Below, in pieces: positions 27,701 to 42,700 of a DNA stretch of 64,000 nt. Origin of the DNA: Brachypodius melanocephalos (lineage: Eukaryota > Chordata > Aves > Passeriformes > Pycnonotidae). The stretch's first letter is position 1; the number at the start of each line of letters is the position of its first letter. The position numbers and the translations under genes are program-made. The notes below the pieces were generated by a model. It saw only the letters and a program-made list of their open reading frames with translations. It had not been told where the DNA came from and did not search any database. The stretch spans positions 1,996,752 through 2,060,751 of the forward strand of contig VZSR01002741.1 of assembly GCA_013398615.1 (NCBI GenBank). Reading direction: 5' to 3'.

Positions 27701-30700
27701 GAAAATAATTCTCAGTTTTCTGGGAGCCTGAGAGCAATTCCTAGTTCTGTGAGATGTGAAAGTGGAACACTGTGCACGTGTGAAAGGTGGCCCTCTGAGA
27801 GAAATGTCCTGGCAGAAGCCTTGGCATGGGCTGGCAGGGGCAGTCACTGCCCTGTGCAATCTCTGCCTTCTCCTCCCAGAGCTCCAGGATCCTTCGGAGA
27901 GGATTCTGATGTTGGGATAACCCGTGGGCCCAACTGTACATTTCAGCAGCTTTGCAGCAGGGTCAAACATCAGGACCGAGAAAAGATGAGAAATCTCAGG
28001 ACAAACTGCACATCTTTCTGCCTGGGGGCTGGGATCATATTTATACTGCTGGAAATCCAGTTGCATTTCAATTTGGACTTACCTGGAGCATGATGTAGTT
28101 CCAAAACCAATGGAAAGCTCCATTGTAGGACACCAAATTGTGAGACTCTCCTGGTCTTTTAAAATTTGAAGAGCTGTGAGTCTGAGTCTCCTCCTCAGAC
28201 TTTGGTCCATCTGTGAGAGGACTGAGGAGGAACCTGGCCTGTTAAGCAGGGTCTGAGCCCCCCTGGCAGTGCCACATTCCCTGGAAACACCTGCTGGTGG
28301 CCACCTTCTCCAGGGAAACTCCAGAGAATGCATCCTTCTCCTCCCTTCCTGCTCAGCCACCAGGGTGTTTACACAAACAGCTCCAGTTTCTTAATCCAGA
28401 GAGTAAACTGGAGTGGAGCTCTCCTGTGTCACTGCTATTCCATGGAGAAGAGCAGCGTTTTGGAAACCAGAGAAGCAGGATGTGTAAGGTGAAACCTGCT
28501 GGTGTTGTCCATTGCTGGTTGCCCAGAAATGATTTACCTGCTCTTTTTCTTTTGTGTTAAAGAATCCAACCCTGATGCATGAGCAGTCCTAGAAGCAGTG
28601 CTTGTCACCCCCTTGGTAAAGAGGTTTGTCTGCATCATTATTCACCTGCACTTCCTCCTCCAGCCCACCACAAGGAGATATTTGAAAATAGTTTTATTCC
28701 AGTCATCTTAGGAGTAGGTAGAGCATTGTTCTGAGGAGCAGGAAGTAGGAGTGCAAATGTTTTCAGGTTGGAGAAATGGTAAAAAACAGGTCTGGGATTC
28801 TTGTGCCTGGGCTCTGACAAGAATTAGAGAGAGGCTTGATGGTGCTGCCACTTCATTTGGGTGGGAGATCAGGAATAAAGTGAAGTGTGCATCAGCCCCC
28901 TGTTGAAGAGGCTCTTGCTGTGAGAAATGGGGGCTGTATTGAGCTAATTGATCTCAAGATAGAAGGCAGCAGAGTCCATTATCAGTTCCTGGAACCCTCA
29001 AGTTCACCTGGAACAGCTGCCCTTTAATATGGTAAACACTCTCCTTGAAAAGCCTGAGTAATCCTGACCCCTTGGAGCACTTGAGCTTTGTGCCACAGAC
29101 AGAGGATAATTCACGAGTTGGAGTCTGGCAGGGATGAGGCAGTGACTGCTCTGTGATGCTCAACAGGACCCTGCTGTGCCTCCTAACTTCCAATCAGTGT
29201 TAATTTGGATGATGATTTCTTCAGGCACTGCAAACTGACCCCAGGTTTACACTGCAGAGTTGTATCTTAATTCAAATAAATTACACATCCAAACAGTATC
29301 ACTTGTAAGCTCGCTACGATAAAGATGTAATCCATGAAGGGAATGTTCAGTGAGCTGTTATTGAGTCATTAGAATTCATCCCTTCCACGAAAGGAAATAG
29401 AAAAATGGAGATGTGTTGTTAGGGGAAATTTGCATTGTGTGTAATGCTGAATACAGAACACATCTGATCCCCAGGATAAAGTCCATCCTCTCTCATGTTA
29501 TTTTAGGTGGTAGTGAATTTGTCTGTGTTATTGATGACTTGAAGCTTCTTGTATGAAAGGATTTTACCTGGAAAATTCTGTGCAGAAAATGTTAGTCTGG
29601 ATCTCTTTTTAAACTTCTTTCCTTAGTTCTGTTTAGATTTCTCTCAGTGCTGGCAGATCATTTAAAGGCCTCTGCCCCGTACTGGTCTCCTGCAGCCTCT
29701 GCCAGTGCCTTCCCAGTCCTTCTGTGTCCTGTGTCTGCACAATCCTCCTGAGCTGTGCCCTGCCATGGACAGTCACACAAATCCTCAGCAGAGAGCTCAG
29801 TGCTGTTTCCTGGGATGTTCTGCTCCCTTGGCTCTGACCTGTGGTTCCTGGGTGGATCAGGAGTATTTCTGACATCACAAAATGGTTTGGGTTGGGAGGG
29901 ACCTTAAAGCTCCTCCAGGGCCGTGGGCAAGGACACCTCCACCAGCCCAGGGTGCTCCAGCCCCCTCGAGCCTGGCCTTGAAACCAGCACAGCAGTGCAG
30001 AGAAGTATTTGAGGTGGAAAGTTTTGAGTTGGGCTTCGTTTGTTGTCTTTTGGGGTTTTTTGAATAGAAAACCGGTCAACTGAATAAATCACTTTTACAC
30101 CTGCTTTCTTGGTCACTGACTGACAGATTGATTCTGTTCCAGTTGAGGTCAGCTGTGGCATCAGACCTTATCAGTGCAGTCCTCAAAGCCTCCAAGGACA
30201 GAGGCTGTGCAGCCTCTTTGGGCCAGCTGTGCACTGTTTGATCATTCCAATAGAAAACATGCACTGTGCACAGTAAAATGTGCAGTCACCAGTGCAGAAA
30301 GGTTTTCTATTGCATCGAAAGTCACTCCAGAATCGTGCCAGAGGGAGAATAACTCATTTACTGTGTGAGGATATGAGGGGAGAGCTTAGAGAGAGGCAAG
30401 GAGAGTTCACACGGAGCAGGCACCCATGTCAGCAAACATCCCACAGGGTGAGAACAAACAATTAGCAAGCTGCCATTCCTCACCCTGGATAATCTCCTGT
30501 TGACTTCCCAGAGGGAAGGTGTTGATGTCCAGGTTATGGAGTGTGCTTTTCCCTTCCAACTGCAGTTCATCTGTGGCTTATTGCAGTGCTAGGGCTGGAT
30601 GAAGTCAGGACTTGCCAAGTAATTATGGGAGCTTTAGGAAGAAATGTGTGAGAAATGTTAAACCAATCTGATTTTGAAACAGTTGCTGTGGGTTGGTTGT

Positions 30701-33700
30701 GAAAGCACTTCAGTGTCGGGCTCTGTGCAGCCTGAGCTGGTGTCATTGAGAGCTGCATTGGTGTCAATCAGCCAAAAATCCCATCTTTTCCTGCCTCTGC
30801 CTTCTGCTGCTCTTGTGACCCCATGTGAAGGCTCTGCTGAACACCTTTCCCACACATCCCTGATGGAACTTCTCCTTCCTAAAGACTTTCCCCCGAAGCA
30901 AAGTCATCACAGCTGGCAACAGGACAAAGGGAAATGGCCTCAAGCTATGCCAGGGGAGGTTCAGGTTGGTATCAGGGAAAATCTCTTCATAGAAGGGCAT
31001 TGAGACATGCAGTGGTGGGGTCACCATCCTTGGAAGCATTCAGAAAACAAGTGGATGTGGCACTTGAGGACACGGTTGACAAAAAAAACCCCTTGATCTC
31101 AGAAGTCTTTTCCAACCTTAATGATTCTGTGAAAACCCATATTAGGTTTTTTACTCTGATAGCTTTCCTTGATGGGATTTTGCCTTCACATTAGAAAGCA
31201 TTTATGCTTTTCCTCTAATTTTCTCGACGGCATGAAAGACGCTCCGTTAATTAACACGTTTGTCCTTGAAAAAATGAACCTTTCAAGGAACTTCTGAGGT
31301 GTTTTTGTGACTGTTCTTGATGAAAGTGCCCTTCAGCAGTGATCTAACAGGTCTAAATGATTATTTTGATAAATGTGAGTGCTGGAGCTGGTGTGCCAGA
31401 ATTTATTAGGAGACACCATATTTCTGTAATCTCTGTGAGGTCGGCTGTGCACACCCTGATTCCTCCTGGTTTGTTTCCCACGATGGATGCACTTGTGTTC
31501 AGGCACATGAGATGGGATCCCACTTGTTTTGCCTTCACAAGGAGCATTCCAGAGCCTGTTCACAGTGCCCTGTTTCTTGTCAGGATCATCATCATCATCA
31601 TCATCATCATCATTCCATGCCAGACCTCGTTCAAAGCCCTGCTCACAGCTGAGCAATCCTGCTCACAGCTGAGCAATCCTGATGGGGAAGGTTTCTCTGC
31701 CCCACTGTTTCAGGTGGATCTTGTCTCTGTCCCACCATTCCTCAACAGAATAAAAAGGAACAAGCCCTGCAGGACTGGAATCAAGTCTAGTCAGACATAA
31801 CTACAGCCACGTTCCATTCAGGGCCTGAATTCTGCGGGAGGTATTTAACAGTAGTGCAGCAGCCAGGAAACATCATCTCTGCTCTTAAAGAGCAGCTCCG
31901 GGTGGGTTGGTACCTCCTGTTCCATGAACTTTAGTCCCTTTCCCATTGGCCTTGGCAGATTTCCTGTCATTGAGAGTTGTCGCATTCTCATCAGGCTCCT
32001 CATGATCTCTCCTCATCCTTTATCTCCCTCCCGCTGAATGAATGCCACTCTTATCAAAACCAGCTGCTTCAGAGTAGCAGGAGCTGATCTCAGGTGCTTT
32101 GTTCTGTGACAAAGCAGGGAGCAGCTGCCCAGCTGAAGTCAAGGTGAGCTGAGCCCTTCAATCCAGCAGCAAATTGTTTTCCTTCCTCCAAGGGAAGCTC
32201 CAGAGCAGTGGGAGCACTGTGACTCACTCGAGAAAAAACCAGAAAGAAATACTGTTTTCCCTTGCTAAGATGAAAACATTAGACAGAGATTTCTGGGATT
32301 GGGAGAGTGTCTGAGAGCAAAAGGAATAGCTTAGCAGAAATTGAAATGCTTGATCCAAACGCACAAAGTCAGTGAGCTCCAGTTGTTGTCATGTGCTTTT
32401 GTACTTACTCCCTTCCTGTTTCACCCACTCCTTTCCCTTTCCTTTTTTTTAGTGGTAATTGTGTCTGCCAGCTGGCTGCAGGGCATAAATTCTTTGTATT
32501 CAAAATCCTGTTGGTGTTTTAACAAAACACAACTTTGAGGTTAGCTACAATTAAAAAAAAAAAAAAAGAAAGAAAAATAAGAAGATGAGCTGTTTTACAT
32601 GGTCAAATACTGCATCATTTTTGTTCTTCCTGGTTTTGAGCTGTCAGACTTGCTGCTTTGCAATCTGCAGGGGCAGAGTTGTCTTCAGTCTCATGATTTT
32701 TCATGAATTCCAGCTTGATGTTATGGTTTAAACCAGAACTCAGGAACATCAGGTACATCATAAAGGACTGGGATGAGGGGCTGGCAGTCCAGTCAGTCAT
32801 GTGACTTATCCAAATCCTGGATCTTGAGGAAACACTGAGTCAGTGGCAGAGCAAGTTGTCTGTGGGTCTCCTGCTGGGAGATGTTCTCCATGGCCTCTGT
32901 TTAAAAACAAAATCACCCCAACCAGCCTTCCCACCCCAGAGCCTGCACACTGGAACTCAAAACTGTTTTACTTGTGCAGAGAGCAATAGATCCGACCGTA
33001 CTAAAACATTCTGACACAATTTATTGCAAAGACTTTCATAGGTATTAGGTGGAAAATCATCTGCTTTGCCAGCTGAAGATTGAGATGCAGAGTGTCTGTA
33101 TTGTCTCATTCCAACTCCAGTCTACAAAAAACATTTATCTTGTGTGCTGGACAGGTGACATTTTGGTAACAACAGAAAATGGGCGTGAAAAAAGCCCAAG
33201 TTGATTGTAAACATAGGTGAAACTTGGTTGATTTAGAATCTTTTGTGTGTGACCAGAAGGGCTCTGCATTTCCTGTGCTCCTGTGTGGGCTCTCAGCAGC
33301 CAAGGCTTTGCATGAAGAGCAGGGACGTCAGTGGTGACCAAGGACACCTGAGCCCTTGTGCTGAGGGCAGGGACAGGTCAGCAGCAATGAAAATCATTCT
33401 GACCTGCTGGGAGAAAACTTCTGCACTCTTTGAACACAGTGGAACAGGTTGCCCAGGCAGGTTGATCAGTCTCTCCCTTGGAGATTTTCAGCACCCAGTA
33501 AGCTCCAGCCCTGAGCACTGGGATCTGATCCCATTGCTGGTCCCTCTTGGAGCAGGAGGTTGTGCTGGGACTTTGGAAAGTCCCTTGGAGCCAGGGTTAT
33601 TCAGTGGGTCTGTGTCAGCCCTGCCTTGCTGCCCATTTTCCTCAGCTATTGGCAAAAATTACTCCTTTGGGCAGATTTACACCCAGGAGAGACTGCATGA

Positions 33701-36700
33701 TGTATAAGGCAGAGAAGGAGAATTTCCATCTGTCTGCCCCTAAAGCAGGATTTTCAGCCCCAGTAATCCCTGGTACCCTGAAAGCCCTGGGAGTCTCTGA
33801 AGGGGCAGGTTGGTTTGGATTTGGTGTTAATTGGTTCTTAAATTGTGTTGATCTGACACAGTGATTCCCCAGTGGGAGCTGCCACTTCATTTGAGTAAAA
33901 TTCACTTGTAGAGAACGATCCAGAGTGTTTGCCTGCTGCAGCTCCTGCTCTTTGGTTACTGGGGAGACTGAACAGGGGATTAAATAATGGCTCCTTCCCA
34001 TGCAGCACCCCAAGGCACTCAGGCTGTTCCCTGTGGGAGCTGCAGCAGCACAGGGACACAACTCTGTTTTCATGGAGCTGTCACCCTGTCACTGCCAGGG
34101 AAATGTGACCCTTGAGCAGCCCCTGGGCCCTGGTACAACACCGTGTGTTGAAAGAGCACCTGCAGTGTTCCAGTCCATCACCCCCAGCTCCTGTGCCCTG
34201 GATCACACAGCCTCAAACTGAAAACTAGCTCTGATGAGCACAGGCTGGGCTCTGCTGAGCTGCCATCAATCACATCTGCTAAGGTGGTGTCACCATGGAA
34301 GGTGGGAGCTGCTCAGGCCCAAAAATGTGGCTTTGGTGATGGCAGGCATTCAAAACCTTTAAAAAATTAAGTGATAACTTCTGTTTACTTTCTAGATTTT
34401 TGAATTGCCATCCCTCTTTGAAGATGTCACTCGTTAAGGACAGTAACCAGCAGTTCACTGATGCTCTCCTGGTTCTGACTGGTTTGGAGCTGCCCTTTTA
34501 AAACATTTTCTGTTGCTGCAGTTTTGATGAGGTTCTGCAGGATGTGGCAGTGATGGAGCCAGGGGCTGCTTTGGAATGGAGGATGCACAGGCTCAGCAGG
34601 TCCCTGGGGCTGACAGTGGCATTTGACCAGCCGTGCATCAAGTTATTCAGAACCTAGACCAGCAGAAAAACAACATTTTTCCTGCCAATTAAGTGTCTGG
34701 GCTGGCTTGCAATGAGATCAGCTGAGCTGCTGGCAGCAGCACAGGTGAAAGGCTGGAGGAAAGGGGGAGAAGTGGCTCATCTATATGGGTAAACATTCTT
34801 TTAGCCCTCATTTCTCTTGTAGTTTAAGTTCATAAACTCCATCTTCTTAACCCTGCTGTTTTCCCCACGGGGGCAGCACCCCATCGTCCAGTCAGGACCT
34901 TGGGTAGGCACATGCTGAGCTGCAGTGGAGAATTTGCCTGGCTTAATTTGGTTTTGATGGATTAGTTTGCAGCAGGTTCCTTTTGTGTGGCTGCACAAGT
35001 GCTTTTCCTGGAGCTGGAGAGTGGGAGAGGGGAAGGAGCAGGGAAGCAGGGCAGGGGAGCTGCTGATTTGTCTAAATTGGAATTGCCAGCTTCAGCTGTC
35101 ATGGTGTGTGCCTGGAATTGCAGTGCCAGGCAGTGATTGTGTCTGTGCTGATTATTTCACTGCTCCCTGAACATTCTGAACGTGCTTCCTGGGCTTATGA
35201 ATTTGTCCTTGTTACATTTGGGAAATGTCTTTCCTTTTTATCCTGGTTTTTCCCATCTTTGCCATATGCACTGTGTGGGCTGCAGCAGAAACTGGGGTTG
35301 GATCCCTCATGTATCCATTTGTCCCAGGAACAGAACAAGGTTGGGAATGGAGGCAGGGGCTTATTAAATCACTGACTGTATTTAAACCTTAGGGCTGCCT
35401 GGGAGGAAGAGGTAAAGAAAAAAAATACAGTAATTGTGAAGCTCTGTGAGGTCATATTGGGAATCAGTGATGCAGAGGGAGGCCTTGGATGGCCTTGGAA
35501 TGACCAAAGGAAACACTGTTAGCTAGAAACCTCTGAAAATGCCACAGGTCCACACACATTTCAATTTTCATCATTTCTGAAAAGGCTTTGATGGCACTGA
35601 GAGGGTGGAGAGTGTTGATCATGGAGAAGGAATTCATAAAGAAGAGCAGTTTCCTCCACAGAGTATTTCAGGTGTTCTGAGTCTACATGAAATGAGTTTT
35701 AAAACATTCTTGTTTTAAAAGAAAACGAGCCTTTCCCTCGCTCATTTTTGCAGGCATTAGCTGCTCCCTGCAGAACTCTCCCATCAGTTTGGAGATTGCA
35801 GTAATCCTGTTGATGCAAGTTGCTGCTGCAGGGTCTCATTCCATGGGATTTGGCATCCTGACCTTTCTGCTTTATCCCCCTGTACACTTTGACAGTTTTG
35901 CAGGGTTCTTCTTTGGTCCCAAGGATCCATTAGCAATATTCCTGTCTCTGTTGGCACTGAGAGTTTGTAGAGCAGACAGTTTGTGTGATTGTCCAAAGCA
36001 GATTTTTGGATCAGGATTTATTTCCTTGAGAGAGGCACTGAGCTGTGTTTCTCACCAGGTACAGGTGACACATCACTTCCACTTGGGAACATCTTCCCTG
36101 CAAGCTTTTCCAGCATGCATTTCAATTCCCAGGGCAGATATTTATGCCAAGTTGTGTTGAACCATTCCAGTCTGTCCCCAGGCCTCTCTTTCCAGCAACT
36201 TCCTCGTGGGCTGGGTGGGCCTTGGAGGTTCCTTTCTCAGCTTCCATACTTCTGGAAACACATTTCCACATGAAAGTGGAAAGAGCTTGTGCTCCATTCC
36301 ACATTTCTTGCTCTTCTTACTTTTTTCCCTCTTGTCCCACGGATATTCCTGAATCCACATTTCCTTCCCACTGTAAGTGAGGAGGTCCAATCACATGAGA
36401 GCAACTGGTGGTTTTAATTATAATCATACTTTGCACAGAAAAACCAAAGGCTCAGAAAAATCTTATTTCAATCCACAATTAATTAACTTTCCTCTGCCTG
36501 ACTGGAATTGAAGAGACTAAAATTAGCAAAATTTGTGGCTAAATCTTTTATCAGCTGTTGCCACCTGTTCTTATTGTGGGTTCTGGCTGTGCCTGATTCT
36601 GTGCATTCAGATCTTACCTACTCTCTCATCTTTAGCTGGCTCTTCACCATTAGCATTAGCCAAATTTAAGCTAAGTGTCATTTAAAAATGGGCTAGAAAG

Positions 36701-39700
36701 GTCACATTCTGTGACTTCTTAGTGTCACTGCCTTCCTTCATTTGGTTGGTTCTCTTTTGCACCAGAGTGGTGTAATAAATACATGGCTGTACTTTTCCAG
36801 CTCCTTGATAGGGTTGTTTGCTCCAGTTTTGTTTGCATGCTTGGGAAGGTGTAGATTCCTTCTGCTTTGGATGTGTGGTAGGAAGTGCAGTCATTTCACA
36901 AACCACTTCTGGTGGTTAATGGACTGTTGGCTGAAAAAAGCTACCAAAGCCTGCTTTTCAAAGCAACAACAGTCATGTTCTGTGGGATGAAGACAAATAA
37001 ACTAATTTTCCGTGGGTTAAGTGATGTTTCACCAGGTGGGGATGTAAGATTGAATTTCAATCCACTGGGTGACCTGGGCTTTATATCCTGACCTTCACAA
37101 AGCAAGCAGGAGCTCCATGTTTCAAATCAGACCTATTTTTCCATAAAACATTCTCAATGCTGACGTTTTCTAGTCCCATTCCACCTGGTGCAGCTTTCCC
37201 AAGGCAGCTCTTTTCTCCTCTTGCAGGAAGCAGCCAACATGTTACGGCTCATTCAGAACAGGCTGAAGGAGGAGGAGCAGCACCTGCTGAAGAGTGGAGG
37301 TAAGAGAGATTTCCTTCACCTCTGGGAGTAGCAGAGGAGTTGCTAAGTGCTGGCTACTCCCTGTGTAAGTGTCCACTTCCAAGGGGATGTAGAACAAGTG
37401 GAGTCATGACAGCTTTAAAGGACAGCAGTGAAATGTTCTGGGAATGTTCCTCTGGGAATGTTCCCCTGCCCTGCCACTTTCACCTGCAGAGCTGAGGAAT
37501 GACCACAGTCAGGCACTGAATGCTGGGCAATCCCAGAGCAGATTTAGGCTTCATTTTACTCTTCCCACCCCTGCCTGGGCTGCCTGGGCACACAGATTTG
37601 TCCCAGCATCATTGCTGGGATTGCTGGCTTGAGAGAAGACTTGGACAGAGGTTTCTTCTCAGCCAAATATTTCATGGTGGTGAGTAGTCCTGCTGGTTTG
37701 TACCTCATCACATACATGCTGGGGTGTCCTGCAAAACCAGAGGGTCCTTTCTGGCCTCAATTTCTGTCCTCAGCACTTGCTGAGGACAGAGTTTGGTTCT
37801 GTGTTTGGAATGATTACTTACGACACAGATCAGAACGTTCCCAGATGAAAACTCACAGCCTAAAATCCTCTCTAATATCATCAATCTATTCAACAGGATC
37901 CACATTTGCCTCCCTGCATTTGTTTGGTTTTAGTGTACCTGCAAAATGAGAATGGAATTAAAGTTTGGGAGGTTTTTTTGGTTTTTTTTTTTCCTTAAAC
38001 TACTTCTTAATTAATTAGGATCAGAAGGGAATTAATGACCTCTTGAGACTCTGCAGAAAGCTCACAAACCGGATACCTCTCTTTTTGAGCCAAACACCAG
38101 CCACAACTTCATCATGAGCTACCCCAGTGGATTTAATACTGCAGTCTGGGCATTTTTATTTGATACTGGGAGAAACTAGGAGGAAAGTTAATTCTCAGGA
38201 TCAGAGGGAGAGTTCAGGAAAGCTGAAATTGAGTAAAGACATAAAAGTTGCACTTCACAGTTTGGTGTCTGAGATTTTCAGAGCAAACTCAGGAAAGAGG
38301 AAATCCCCCGATTTCTGCCCATCCTTGATCTTGTATCAGTGAGGTAAAGAGTGAAGAAGTGTTAGCTGAAATAAAGGATTTGTAATGTAAATTACAAGAA
38401 TGTGGAATTATTTCAAGGATTCATTTGCATGAAAAAGTGCAAGTCCTGCTCTCTGAGAGTTTTTGGGGTAAAAAAGTTCAAGAGGATGTGGACATCAGTC
38501 ATCAGTAATTGGCAGTGTGAGGTATACCATGAAAATTTGCTGCCCTGCTTTGTCCTTGGCCTTGCAGCTGGAAAACTGTTCTGTCACTTTGCATCTCTGA
38601 AATAAAAGAAATTTTGCCTTTTAGTGACTGATTTAACTGCCACCTAAGAATGTGATTATTACTTTTAATGACCTCAAATATTACCATAATACATCTTCAT
38701 TCAAGTACCTAATTGTCATAATTAGCATTTATTCTAGTGAGAGAATCACCAGGATCCTGCTTTCCATAGCTGGCTCATTTATTGACTGTCCCATCACCTT
38801 GGCAAATCGAGTCATCTCTGTCAGCTCCACCCTGCCTTTGTTTGTGGAAGTCTGCAGGGATGGAACTGAGACAGGAAATTTGCCTCTCCGGGGCTGTTTT
38901 CCAGTCAGGACACAGAAGTTAATTAATGGAATGTTGTAAAACTCCCCAAGACCACGGTCTGCTCACACTTAACAACCTGGGCTCTCCCCTTAGAGCAGCC
39001 CCCGCTCCTTCTCTCGTTATTAATTAAATGCTGCCCTTTAAACAAATCAAACCCAAGAGGTTTGCTTTGGTGAGAGAATGCAGAAGGTGGTGTCTTACAT
39101 GGCTCAGTTTGTTTACAGAGCAGCTGTAGGATCCTCATCGCAGGAAAAATACAAATCTGGCACAAGAGGAAACAAAGAGAGAGCAGCAGAGCGGGCTCAG
39201 CACTGAGCAGCTTTGCCTGCCCAGCCTCCCCCAGGGTTAATCGTGCAACTCACACCAGAAAGGCATCACCTGAGGGATGGAGTTTCTGCTGAGAGGATTC
39301 CCCAGGGCCCTGCAGCTGGGTCTGGAGTGATTTTATCGAGGCTGCTGTGGGCATGGTGAGGAAATGGTGCCAGTCCTGCAGCCCTGAGCACTTCAGCCTT
39401 TCAGCTGTTTGGATTTTGGGTGCTGCATGCTCCTGAGAGAGGGTGTGCCCTGTAATGAGCCATGACAGGGAAGAGTAAAGAAGGACTTGACCATCAGAAA
39501 CAGCTTTCCAAAGCGGGTTTTTGGAGGAAAAATATTTCCTAGACTTCCAGACTGCTTTGGGTGGGAATGAAGCTTAAAGCTCCTCCCATTCCACCTCCTG
39601 CCGTGGATAGAGACACCTTCCACCATCCCAGGCTGCTCCAAGCCCCATCCAGCCTGGCCTTGGGCACTGCCAGGGATCCAGGGGCAGCCACAGCTTCTCT

Positions 39701-42700
39701 GGGCACCCTGTGCCAGGGCCTCCCCACCTTCACAGGGAAGAATTTCTTCCCAATTTCTTGTCTAAATTGACCTTCCTTCAGTTTAAAACCAGCACTCCTT
39801 GTCCTGTCACCACAGGCTCTGCTAAATCCTTCATTATTCCACTTATATTTTTGAGTAATGCCCCCACACAAAACAGGGTGGTTTTATCTGAAGTTTTATT
39901 CCATTTTCAATTCCATTTCAGTTTGTTTAGAAACTTAGGACTTTATTGTTGGGCCTTCAACCCAGCAGACACCAGCATGGTTGAAGTGGGCCCTGCTCTG
40001 ATTTGGCTCATGCAGCAGGTTCAGGAGATGCAGGGATGAGTTCCTTCTCTGCTCAGTGGAAGGTGGGCAGGCTGGGCTGGTTCTCCCATATCCCAGGAGT
40101 CCCTGGCTGATTCTGGAATGTTGGGGTGGGGGATTGAGCTGCCTTGGAGCAGGTTCATTGCTTCCCTGCTCAGAGGGGCTGCAGGGGCAGTGCCCCAAAG
40201 GAACAGGGCAGCTTCTCTCACTCTGTTAACACTTTGCCCCTGGGAGCTGCAAAACACTTAATGAGACTTTTCTAACCGTGTGGGCTGGCAGGTGGTGATA
40301 AATTTGTTGCTATTAACTGATAAAAGTCAGCATCCTGTCTGCCCTGTGAGCACTGTTACCTTCACCAACCCACGGAATTGATCAGCTCTCCCATTGTCTG
40401 CATCCCCTGACCTTATCTCCTGCTAATTTGGGAAGAAGGGCTCCAAATGAACACTTCATTTCTGTCCGCAATGAAGCTGCAGGAGTTTTGGACAGCTCCC
40501 GGTTGAGTTTCAGACTGAGAAGCCTAAATCCTGTCTCTCATGGAGGAGAGCTGTGGGATGGAGGTTGAGCTGTGCAGGTCCGTGTTAAGAATAAAATCCG
40601 TGGATATGGTACTCACATACAGCTGGCAAAATTCTTTAGTGTTATTGATCAACAATCTGGTTCTTTTTTCTTTTGCTTCCACCTGTTACAGATCAGCTTT
40701 TCTCTCTGACAGAGCAACCCCAGAAAACCACTGCACTAAAAAAAACACCAAAAAACCAAAAAACCAAAATAACAACAAAAAACCCAAAACAACAACAACA
40801 ACAAAAAACCCCAAACAAACAAAAATCTGACATTAAATTGTCTGAAATACTGTTCTTAAACAACATAAAGATTTTGAACTCTACCTACAGATCAGGCTCT
40901 GAGTATCACTTGCCTGATGAAATACACACAATTAAGTATTTTCAGCAGTATAAAAATGTCTTTTGTGCTGAGCAGGGAGGAAATTGCTGTTATTTTTCTA
41001 ATCTTTGCATGGCAGAAGATGCTCTTAGAGAGGCTGATGTAGGCAGTGGTGTCTCACACACCCCTGTGCCACATCCAGGACTGGTGCCACATAACAAATC
41101 CAATTGCCTGAAACTCAGGGCTTGGTTTTCTTGTTAATGGCAAAAGGACATTTAAGACAGTGTATTAGACACTGCTTGGATGGGGGCTGGAGGTAGCACT
41201 CCTGTCAGGTGTGGGTACTGGATGCTCTGGTACTGGATTGTGTGAGAGGAGAGGTCAGGGAAGGTCACTGACCACAGCAGAAATTCAATTTATTTCCTCG
41301 GGTTTATCCAAAATTGCAAAAACTTTGTTGAGCAAAAAGGAAAAACTTGGAATGCTTCTAGGCTGAAATATTTTCTCAGACTCTTCAACTTACTGCATTT
41401 ACAGATTTTTTTTTCACTTTTTTGCACACTTTTTCCAATGCATTTTCTCACATTCTTCAGGAACTTTTTATCAGTTTAAAAGAAGACAGTGCAGAATCAC
41501 AGGATCACAGAATGGTTTGGGTTGGAAGGGACCCCAGAGATCATCCAGTGCCAGCCCTGCCATGGGCAGGGACACCTTCCACCATCCCAGGCTGCTCCAA
41601 GCCCTGTCCAGCCTGGCCTTGGACACTGCCAGGGATCCAGGGGCAGCCACAGCTTCTCTGGGCACCCTGTGCCAGGGCCTGCCCACCCTCCCAGGGAACA
41701 ATTCCTGCCCAGTATTCCATGTATCCCTGCCCTCTGGCAGTGGGAAGCCATTCCCTGTTGTCCTGGCCCTCCAGGTTCTTGTCCAAAGTCTCTCTCCACC
41801 TTTCTTATAGGAATATGTATGAACTATATTTTTTAAAAATAAAATACTTTGTTTTGAAAGTACTTTGAATTTTTCAAGGTACTTCCTCTATTTCTTTTGG
41901 CCAATGCTGTGCAGAGGATTAATTTAAATATGCAGAAGTTTTTGCTGTAAAACTGAACTTTTTGTTGACTCTGCCACTTTCTGTTGTGCTGCTCCAGTCA
42001 CTCCATGCTGCATCCTTTTGCTTGGTCTGTAGAATCAATAAACATTTGTTTTCCCCAGCATTTGGAAATCTGCACTATTTGAATCTTGTTCAGCAATAAC
42101 CAGAGGATTTGGGTGCTCCTGAGTGCACCCTTTCTACTCCACAGCAGATGCTTTAAAATCTGCCAGCAGACAAACAAGAAGCCCCATTGCAGCAGCTGTG
42201 GGGTTTGAGGGGTAACTCCTGGATGATTCCTAGATGATATTGCTGTGCTCAGGCCATCCATCATCTTCTAAGAGACACTTGGAACTGGTCCACAGGAGCT
42301 TTGTGTTGTGCTTGTTGGGTAATTGCAAATTCATGGTCTAATTTAATAGTGCTTGGATGGATTTTTGGCTTGTAAGACTGTTAGAAATAGTTCTGGTCAC
42401 CAGATATGACCTCTTTATCAAATGGGCCCAAAAATAACCTAACTGCTCACTCCTGCTAAGGCTCCAAATCCCAGTTTAAGTGGAGCTTGTCATCCTGAGT
42501 TAACTTGAATTACTTCAGGTGGCTGAGAGCTGTTGGTTCCCCAGGCAGTGGTTAATCATCCTTACTGATAAATTGGGAGTTTGGGTGCTGTAGATAGACC
42601 AGGCTGGATGGACTTGGAGCAGCCTGGATGGACTTGGAGCAGCCTGGGATAGGGGGAGGTGTCTGCCCATGGCAGGGCTGGAGTGGGATGAGTTTAAATT

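Larger units (their letters stand above)
20863..37226 (+). other. CLUAP1 intron 8 (16.4 kb)
   Basis: Largest intron of the gene. It holds CR1 copies at about 21633-22120, 23126-23470, 25360-25640, 29873-29990, 30907-31133 and 33438-33497, an (ATC)n microsatellite at 31585-31613, a 20-bp tandem duplication at 31641-31680 and an A-rich tract at 32551-32580. Stretches 26000-29800 and 33500-37200 show nothing I can assign. Confidence 0.88.

Noticed and set aside
29206..29240. C/D-box-like ATGATGA followed by CTGA
   Set aside because: The boxes are only about 25 bases apart and no terminal stem is visible, so it is not a credible snoRNA.
31333..31800. Open frames with poly-Ile or poly-Asp
   Set aside because: Produced by the (ATC)n microsatellite; no splice sites or conserved flanks.
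40673..41137. Lys/Gln/Thr-rich 154-residue open frame
   Set aside because: It spans the A/C-rich low-complexity tract in intron 9; compositional artefact.
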